Positions 25,819 to 32,212 of a stretch of 32,212 bases of DNA are shown here, in pieces. This DNA is from Saccoglossus kowalevskii. Lineage: Eukaryota > Hemichordata > Enteropneusta > Harrimaniidae. How positions within the stretch are numbered: position 1 is the stretch's first letter; each line of letters begins with the position of its first letter. The DNA is taken from assembly GCF_000003605.2 (NCBI RefSeq), contig NW_003122849.1, positions 1 through 32,212 of the forward strand, in the 5' to 3' direction. The notes beneath the pieces were generated by a model. It did no database searches and was not told the origin of the DNA. It saw only the letters and a list, made by a program, of their open reading frames with translations. The translations under genes and the position numbers were made by a program.

Positions 25819-26819
25819 TTACCCGATGCTAATTTGATAATTTACGGACAGAGCTATACGAACCTTACCCGATGTTAATTTGATAATTTACGGACAGAGC
25901 TATACAAACCTTACCCGATGTTAATTTGATAATTTACGGACAGAGCTATACGAACCTTACCCAATGCTAATTTGATAATTTACGGACAGAGCTATACGAA
26001 CTTTACCCGATGTTAATGTGATAATTTACGGACAGAGCTGTACGAACCTTACCCGATGTTAATTTGATAATTTACGGACAGAGCTGTACGAACCTTACCC
26101 GATGCTAATTTGATAATTTAAGGACAGAGCTATACGAACCTTACCCGATGTTAATCTGATAATTTACGGACAGAGCTATACGAATCTTACACGATGTTAA
26201 TTTGATAAATTACGGACAGAGCTGTACGAACCTTACCCGATGTTAATTTGATAATTTACGGACAGAGCTATACGAACCTTACCCGATGCTAATTTGATAA
26301 TTTACGGATAGAGCTATACGAACCTTACCCGATGTTAATTTGACAATTTACGGACAGAGCTATACGAACCTTACACGATGCTAATTTGATAATTTACGGA
26401 CAGAGCAATACGAACCTTACCCGATGTTAATTTGATAATTTACGGACAGAGCTGTACGAAGCTTACCTGATGCTAATTTGATAATTTACGGACAGAGCTA
26501 TACGAACCTTACCCGATGTTAATTTGATAATTTACGGACAGAGCTGTACGAACCTTACCCGATGTTAATTTGATAACTTACGGACAGAGCTGTACGAACC
26601 TTACCCGATGTTAATTTGATAATTTACGGACAAAGCTTTACGAACCTTACCCGATGTTAATTTGATAATTTACAGACAGAGCTATACGAACCTTACCCGA
26701 TGCTAATTTAATAATTTACAGACAGAGCTATACGAACCTTACACGATGCTAATTTGATAATTTACCGGAAAAGCTGTACGAACTTTACCCGATGCTATTT
26801 CGATAATTTACGGACAGAG

Positions 26820-27345
26820 CTATACGAACCTTACCCGATGTTAATTTTATAATTTATGGACAGAGCTATACCAACCTTACACGATGATAATTTGCGGACA
26901 GAGATATACCAACCTTACGCGATGCTAATTTAATAATATATGGACAGAGCTGTACGAAACTTACCCGATGCTAATTTGATAATTTACGGACAGAGCTATA
27001 TGAAACTTACCCGATGTTAATTTGATAATTTATGGACAGAGGCTGTACGACCCTTACCCGATGCTAATTTGATAATTAACGGACAGAGCTATACGAACCT
27101 TACCCGATGTTAATTTGATAATTTACGAACAGAGCTGTACGAACCTAACCCGATGCTAATTTGATAATTTATGGACAGAGCTGTTCGAACCTTACGCGAT
27201 GTTAATTTGAAAATATACGGACAGAGCTCTACGAAACATATACGATGGTAATTTGATAATTTACGGACAGAGCTGTACAAACCTTACCCGATGTTAATTT
27301 GATATTTACGGGCAGAGATGTACGAACCTTACCCGATGCTAATTT
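26820..27345. repeat. Family A core following a B-to-A junction
   Basis: Right after the family B unit with gatgctatttcgat (about 26802) the array reads gctatacg and tttataatttatgg, which is the lead-in to an A core. The 38-bp unit is at 26883 and the 45-bp unit at 27301. The span is 418 bp, one more than the standard because of an inserted g at about 27042 (acagaggctg). It ends with the catatacgatgg variant also seen near 1050. Confidence 0.85.
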
Positions 27346-27699
27346 GATAATTTACGGACAGAGCTATACGAACCTTACCCGATGTTAATTTGATAATTTA
27401 CGGACAGAGCTATACAAACCTTACTCGATGTTAATTTGATAATTTACGGACAGAGCTGTACGAACCTTACCCAATGCTAATTTGATAATTTACGGACAGA
27501 GCTATACGAACTTTACCCGATGTTAATGTGATAATTTACGGACAGAGCTGTACGAACCTTACCCGATGTTAATTTGATAATTTACGGACAGAGCTGTACG
27601 AACCTTACCCGATGCTAATTTGATTATTTACGGACAGAGCTGTACAAACCTTACCTGATGTTAATTTGATAATTGACGGACAGAGCTGTACGAACCTTA

Positions 27700-27930
27700 C
27701 CAGATGCTATATTGATAATTTACAGACAGAGCTATACGAACCTTACCCGAAGTTAATTTGATAATTTACAAACAGAGCTGTACGAACCTTACCCGATGTT
27801 AATTTAATAATTTACGGACAGAGATGTACGAACCTTACCAGATGCTAAATTGATAATTTACAGACAGAGCTATATGAACCTTACCCAATGTTAATTTGAT
27901 AATTTACGGACAGAGCTATACGAACCTCAC
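27700..27930. repeat. Family A left module without a core
   Basis: It opens with ccagatgctatattg at 27700 and runs through cccgaagt, caaacagag, gagatgtacg, cagatgctaaattg, acccaatgtt and gaacctcaccc. It then leads into a linker unit with cacgacgtt (27976) instead of the 38-bp unit. A gcagtacg/gatattaatgtg linker follows (with acagaacag at about 28187) and is cut off at about 28285 by family B units. Confidence 0.83.
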
Positions 27931-28379
27931 CCGATGCTAATTTGATAATTTACGGACAGAGCTATACGAACCTTACACGACGTTAATTTGATAATTTACG
28001 GACAGAGCTGTACGAACCTTACCCGATGTTAATTTGATAATTTACGGACAGAGCTGTACGAACCTTACCCGATGCTAATTTGATAATTTACGGATAGAGC
28101 TATACGAACCTTACCCGATGTTAATTTGACAATTTACGGACAGAGCTATACAAACCTTACACGATGCTAATTTGATAATTTACGGACAGAACAGTACGAA
28201 CCTTACCCGATATTAATGTGATAATTTACGGACAGAGCTGTACGAAGCTTACCAGATGCTAATTTGATAATTTACGGACATAGCTATACGAACTTTACCC
28301 GATGTTAATGTGATAATTTACGGACAGAGCTGTACGAACCTTACCCGATGTTAATTTGATAATTTACGGACAGAGCTAT

Positions 28380-29080
28380 ACGAACCTTACCCGATGTTAA
28401 TTTGATAATGTACGGACAGAGCTATACGAACCATACCCGATGTTAATTTGATAATTTACGGACAGAGCTATACAAACCCTACTCGATGTTAATTTGATAA
28501 TTTACGGACAGAGCTGCACGAACCTTACCCAATGCTAATTTGATTATTTACGGACAGAGCTGTACAAACCTTACCTGATGTTAATTTGATAATTGACGGA
28601 CAGAGCTGTACGAACCTTACCCGATGCTAATTTGATAATTTACGGACAGAGCTATATGAACCTTACCCGATGTTAATTTGATAATTTACAGACAGAGCTA
28701 TACGAACCTTACACGATGCTAATTTGATAATTTACCGGCAGAGCTGTACGAACCTTACCCGATGCTAATTCGATAATTTACGGACAGAGCTGTACGAACC
28801 TTACCCGATGTTAATTTGATAATTTACGGACAAAGCTTTACGAACCTTACCCGATGTTAATTTGATAATTTACGGACGGAGCTATACGAACCTTACCCGA
28901 TTCTAATTTAATAATTTACAGACAGAGCTATATGAACCTTACCCGATGTTAATTTGATAATTTACGTACAGAGCTATACGAACCTTACCCGATGTTAATT
29001 TGATAATTTACAGGCAGAGCTGTACGTACCTTACCCGATGCTAATTTGATAATTTACGGACAGAGCTATACGAACCTTAC
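28380..29080. repeat. Family B block copied from the 25.2-25.9 kb type
   Basis: Bases 28380-29080 match 25168-25868 at a constant offset of 3212 bp, tracked through the rare gctgcacg unit (28511) and the cassette marker gattct (28899). The offset is 70 units after allowing for the intervening 38-bp and 45-bp units and one inserted base. It ends at a run of deletion-bearing units. Confidence 0.83.
28828..29030. repeat. B cassette 13
   Basis: Marker gattct is at 28899 and is followed by aatttaataa as in cassettes 5 and 12. This is the last complete cassette in the window. Confidence 0.85.
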
Positions 29081-29084
29081 CCGA

Positions 29085-29225
29085 TGCTAATTGATAATTT
29101 ACGGACAGAGCTATATGAACTTGCCCGGTGTTAATTTGATAATTACGGACAGAGCTATACGAACTTTACCCGATGTTAATTGATAATTACGGACAGAGCT
29201 GTACGAACTTTACCCGATGTTAATT
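29085..29225. other. Cluster of single-base deletions, probable assembly error
   Basis: Within three successive units, five single bases are missing, all inside short homopolymers. They are gctaattgat for gctaatttgat (29091), gaacttgccc for gaaccttgccc (29110), gataattacgg (29142), and both gttaattgat and gataattacgg (29180-29190). Two gaacc units also read gaact. The unit order matches the normal-length cttgcccggtg stretch at 2521-3040. Such a density of indels is seen nowhere else in the window. Confidence 0.65.
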
Positions 29226-29699
29226 TGATAATTGACGGACAGAGCTGTACGAACCTTACCCGATGCTAATTTGATAATTTAAGGACAGAGCTATACGAAC
29301 CTTACCCGATGTTAATTTGATAATTTACGGACAGAGCTATACGAACCTTACACGACGTTAATTTGATAATTTACGGACAGAGCTGTACGAACCTTACCCG
29401 ATGTTAATTTGATAATTTACGTACAGAGCTGTACGAACCTTACCCGATGCTAATTTGATAATTTACGGATAGAGCTATACGAACCTTACCCGATGTTAAT
29501 TTGACAATTTACGGACAGAGCTATACAAACCTTACACGATGCTAATTTGATAATTTACGGACAGAGCAGTACGAACCTTACCCGATATTAATGTGATAAT
29601 TTACGGACAGAGCTGTACGAAGCTTACCAGATGCTAATTTGATAATTTACGGACATAGCTATACGAACCTTACCCGATGTTAATTTTATAATTTACGGA

Positions 29700-30275
29700 C
29701 AGAGCTATACGAACCTCACCCGATGCTAATTTGATAATTTACGGACAGAGCTATACGAACCTTACCCGATGTTAATTTTATAATTTATGGACAGAGCTAT
29801 ACCAACCTTACACGATGATAATTTGCGGACAGAGATATACCAACCTTACCCGATGCTAATTTAATAATATATGGACAGAGCTGTACGAACCTTACCCGAT
29901 GCTAATTTGATAATTTACGGACAGAGCTATATGAAACTTACCCGATGTTAATTTGATAATTTATGGACAGAGCTGTACGACCCTTACCCGATGCTCATTT
30001 GATAATTAACGGACAGAGCTATACGAACCTTACCCGATGTTAATTTGATAATTTACGAACAGAGCTGTACGAACCTAACCCGATGCTAATTTGATAATTT
30101 ATGGACAGAGCTGTTCGAACCTTACGCGATGTTAATTTGAAAATATACGGACAGAGCTCTACGAAACATACACGATGGTAATTTGATAATTTACGGACAG
30201 AGCTGTACAAACCTTACCCGATGTTAATTTGATATTTACGGGCAGAGATGTACGAACCTTACCCGATGCTAATTT
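29700..30275. repeat. Family A core, full length
   Basis: The end of a left module (gaacctcaccc) leads into a core with the 38-bp unit at 29814 and the 45-bp unit at 30231 (417 bp, standard). It shares the gctcattt variant with the core at 9806. The units immediately upstream are a family A linker that ends at tttataatttacgg without the complete left module. Confidence 0.85.
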
Positions 30276-30544
30276 GATAATTTACAGCCAGAGCTATACG
30301 AACCTTACCCGATGTTAATTTGATAATTTACGGACAGAGCTATACAAACCTTACTCGATGTTAATTTGATAATTTACGGACAGAGCTGTACGAACCTTAC
30401 CCAATGCTAATTTGATAATTTACGGACAGAGCTATACGAACTTTACCCGATGTTAATGTGATAATTTACGGACAGAGCTGTACGAACCTTACCCGATGTT
30501 AATTTGATAATTTACGGACAGAGCTGTACGAACCTTACCCGATG

Positions 30545-31260
30545 CTAATTTGATAATTTACGGACAGAGCTATACAAACCTTACGCGATGTTAATTTGAT
30601 AATTTACGTACAGAGCTGTACGAACCTTACCCAATGCTAATTTGATAATTTACGGACAGAGCTATACGAACTTTACCCGATGTTAATGTGATAATTTACG
30701 GACAGAGCTGTACGAACCTTACCCGATGTTAATTTGATAATTTACGGACAGAGCTGTACGAACCTTACCCGATGCTAATTTGATAATTTAAGGACAGAGC
30801 TATACGAACCTTACCCGATGTTAATTTGATAATTTACGGACAGAGCTATACGAATCTTACACGATGTTAATTTGATAAATTACGGACAGAGCTGTACGAA
30901 CCTTACCCGATGTTAATTTGATAATTTACGGACAGAGCTATACGAACCTTACCCGATGCTAATTTGATAATTTACGGATAGAGCTATACGAACCTTACCC
31001 GATGTTAATTTGACAATTTACGGACAGAGCTATACGAACCTTACACGATGCTAATTTGATAATTTACGGACAGAGCAATACGAACCTTACCCGATGTTAA
31101 TTTGATAATTTACGGACAGAGCTGTACGAAGCTTACCTGATGCTAATTTGATAATTTACGGACAGAGCTATACGAACCTTACCCGATGTTAATTTGATAA
31201 TTTACGGACAGAGCTGTACGAACCTTACCCGATGTTAATTTGATAACTTACGGACAGAGC
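30545..31260. repeat. Family B block copied from the 18.9-19.5 kb type
   Basis: This block matches about 18840-19550 at offset 11708 bp. It includes the rare ccttacgcgatg and cgtacagagctgtacg units (18900 and 30608), gaatcttacacg (19144 and 30852) and the gcaatacg group (31075). It retains the extra unit after gataaatta that is present at 26207 but absent at 19188. Confidence 0.8.
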
Positions 31261-31563
31261 TGTACGAACCTTACCCGATGCTAATTTGATAATTTACGGA
31301 CAGAGCTATACGAACCTTACCCGATGTTAATTTGATAATTTACGGACAGAGCTATACAAACCTTACTCGATGTTAATTTGATAATTTACGGACAGAGCTG
31401 TACGAACCTTACCCAATGCTAATTTGATAATTTACGGACAGAGCTATACGAACTTTACCCGATGTTAATGTGATAATTTACGGACAGAGCTGTACGAACC
31501 TTACTCGATGTTAATTTGATAATTTACGGACAGAGCTGTACGAACCTTACCCGATGTTAATTT

Positions 31564-32212
31564 GATATTTACGGGCAGAGATGTACGAACCTTACCCGAT
31601 GCTAATTTGATAATTTACGGACAGAGCTATACGAACCTTACCCGATGTTAATTTGATAATTTACGGACAGAGCTATACAAACTTTACCCGATGTTAATGT
31701 GATAATTTACGGACAGAGCTGTACGAAACATATACGATGGTAATTTGATAATTTACGGACAGAGCTGTACAAACCTTACCCGATGTTAATTTGATATTTA
31801 CGGGCAGAGATGTACGAACCTTACCCGATGCTAATTTGATAATTTACGGACAGAGCTATACGAACCTTACCCGATGTTAATTTGATAATTTACGGACAGA
31901 GCTATACAAACCTTACTCGATGTTAATTTGATAATTTACGGACAGAGCTGTACGAACCTTACCCAATGCTAATTTGATAATTTACGGACAGAGCTATACG
32001 AACTTTACCCGATGTTAATGTGATAATTTACGGACAGAGCTGTACGAACCTTACCCGATGTTAATTTGATAATTTACGGACAGAGCTGTACGAACCTTAC
32101 CCGATGCTAATTTGATTATTTACGGACAGAGCTGTACAAACCTTACCTGATGTTAATTTGATAATTGACGGACAGAGCTGTACGAACCTTACCAGATGCT
32201 ATATTGTGATGA
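31564..32212. repeat. Mixed terminal segment with two 45-bp units
   Basis: Two 45-bp units (31564 and 31793) lie 229 bp apart, outside any complete A core. Between them is a chimeric unit joining gctgtacgaa to acatatacgatgg (about 31718-31741). From 31793 the array follows the usual run after a core (actcgatg, acccaatgct, gaactttaccc, gattattta, aattgacgg). It reaches the start of a left module at 32192, where the sequence ends in attgtgatga instead of attgataattta. Confidence 0.8.

Larger units (their letters stand above)
24558..26815. repeat. Second copy of a 2.3-kb duplicated block
   Basis: This block repeats about 17520-19731. The offset is 7038 bp (153 units) up to the gaatcttacacg unit (19144 and 26182). 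It becomes 7084 bp (154 units) afterwards, because one extra unit follows the gataaatta unit in this copy. The match extends to the unusual ccggaa(g/a)agct unit (19681 and 26765) and stops where this copy turns into family A at about 26820. Confidence 0.85.
16870..26820. repeat. Long family B domain
   Basis: This is the longest family B stretch, about 10 kb, with no 38-bp or 45-bp unit in it. Cassette markers (gattct) lie at 17729, 18649, 19845, 20351, 21823, 22329, 24031, 24767 and 25687. All spacings are whole multiples of 46 bp: 920, 1196, 506, 1472, 506, 1702, 736 and 920. It contains a 43-unit tandem period (about 19.2-24.3 kb) and a 2.3-kb duplication 7.04 kb apart. It ends at about 26820, switching to a family A core. 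Confidence 0.85.
1..32212. repeat. 46-bp tandem satellite array, about 700 units
   Basis: The window consists entirely of head-to-tail copies of one 46-bp unit; a canonical copy is 2581-2626. Reading along it, there is an AT-rich box (taatttgataattta), then cggacagagct, then atacgaacctt and acccgatgt. The common form is about 37% G+C. Most units differ from the consensus at a few positions; the commonest alternatives are gctata/gctgta and gatgtt/gatgct. The AluI core AGCT occurs in nearly every unit. Length variants are a 38-bp form (10 copies), a 45-bp form (11 copies) and isolated one-base indels. No stretch over 300 bases contains anything else. Canonical units put stop codons (TAA, TGA on plus; TAA, often TAG on minus) into changing frames because 46 is not divisible by 3, so no gene is expected and none was recognised. 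The form is typical of eukaryotic heterochromatic satellite DNA; host and chromosomal location cannot be read from the sequence. Confidence 0.98.

Noticed and set aside
1-32212. CRISPR array
   Set aside because: The repeat is contiguous with no unique spacers; neighbouring units differ only by point changes, and there are no cas genes.
1-32212. Protein-coding tandem repeat or long open reading frames
   Set aside because: The unit is 46 bp, so the frame shifts each copy. Canonical units have TAA and TGA on plus and TAA (often TAG) on minus, which closes all frames within about two to three units. I did not scan every variant unit individually.
1-32212. CENP-B box and hence centromere identity
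   Set aside because: The unit has cgaa and cccg close together, but in the opposite order and spacing to the CENP-B box. Centromere function cannot be inferred from sequence alone.
1-32212. TATA boxes and promoters (tataca, aatatatgg and similar)
   Set aside because: They are ordinary AT-rich parts of the repeat, present many times with no adjacent gene or other promoter feature.
1-32212. tRNA, rRNA or structured RNA genes
   Set aside because: No conserved tRNA box pairs or rRNA segments were recognised; the only internal symmetry is short direct repeats and the small palindromes agct and aaagcttt.
1-32212. Transposon or insertion sequence
   Set aside because: No terminal inverted repeats, target duplications or transposase coding sequence; every base fits the 46-bp unit or a small variant of it.
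1-32212. Simple alternating dimer (gctata unit then gctgta unit)
   Set aside because: The two subtypes alternate in places, but runs of two or more of either are common, so a regular 92-bp dimer is not supported.
1-32212. Species assignment
   Set aside because: Satellites evolve too fast and I do not recognise this unit; only a eukaryotic nuclear origin is reasonably inferred.

Overview
The whole window is one uninterrupted tandem satellite array. The unit is 46 bp and about 37% G+C (17 of 46 bases in the common form; a canonical copy is 2581-2626). Allowing for ten 38-bp and eleven 45-bp variants, the window holds roughly 700 units, all head to tail on the same strand. I see no unique sequence, gene, RNA gene, mobile element or spacer anywhere. 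Canonical units carry stop codons in changing frames on both strands (46 is not a multiple of 3), so long open frames are structurally excluded. A long AT-rich satellite with nested higher-order repeats points to a eukaryotic nuclear genome (centromeric, pericentromeric, subtelomeric or another heterochromatic block). I cannot name the species or clade.

The array is a mosaic of two higher-order families that share a common run of about ten ordinary units. Family A has a 325-bp left module (starting at ccagatgctatattg), a 417-bp core that opens with a 38-bp unit and closes with a 45-bp unit, and a linker with cacgacg, gcagtacg and acatagc variants. Family B has a 203-bp cassette (acaaagctttacg, then ggacggagc, gattctaattt, cgtacagag, caggcag and gtacgtacc) plus units marked gcaatacg, gaatcttacacg, gataaatta and aattcgat. 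Approximate layout: B 1-842; A 843-5845; short B 5845-6340; A 6340-6895; B/mixed 6895-8310; A 8310-11930; B 11930-14560; A 14560-16870; B 16870-26820; A 26820-28285; B 28285-29080; A 29080-30545; B 30545-31260; mixed 31260-32212.

Spacings between equivalent marker units resolve to whole numbers of monomers once the known 38-, 45- and 47-bp units are counted. Examples are 1978 bp (43 units), 1970 bp (43 units, one of them 38 bp), 7038 bp (153), 368 bp (8), 230 bp (5) and 138 bp (3). This is the signature of in-register unequal exchange or replication slippage. Near-identical duplicated blocks, chimeric monomers at family junctions and one short conversion-like patch show the process at several scales. 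A tight cluster of single-base deletions at 29091-29190 looks like assembly error. No previously undescribed functional system is visible; the interest lies in the satellite's architecture and evolution.
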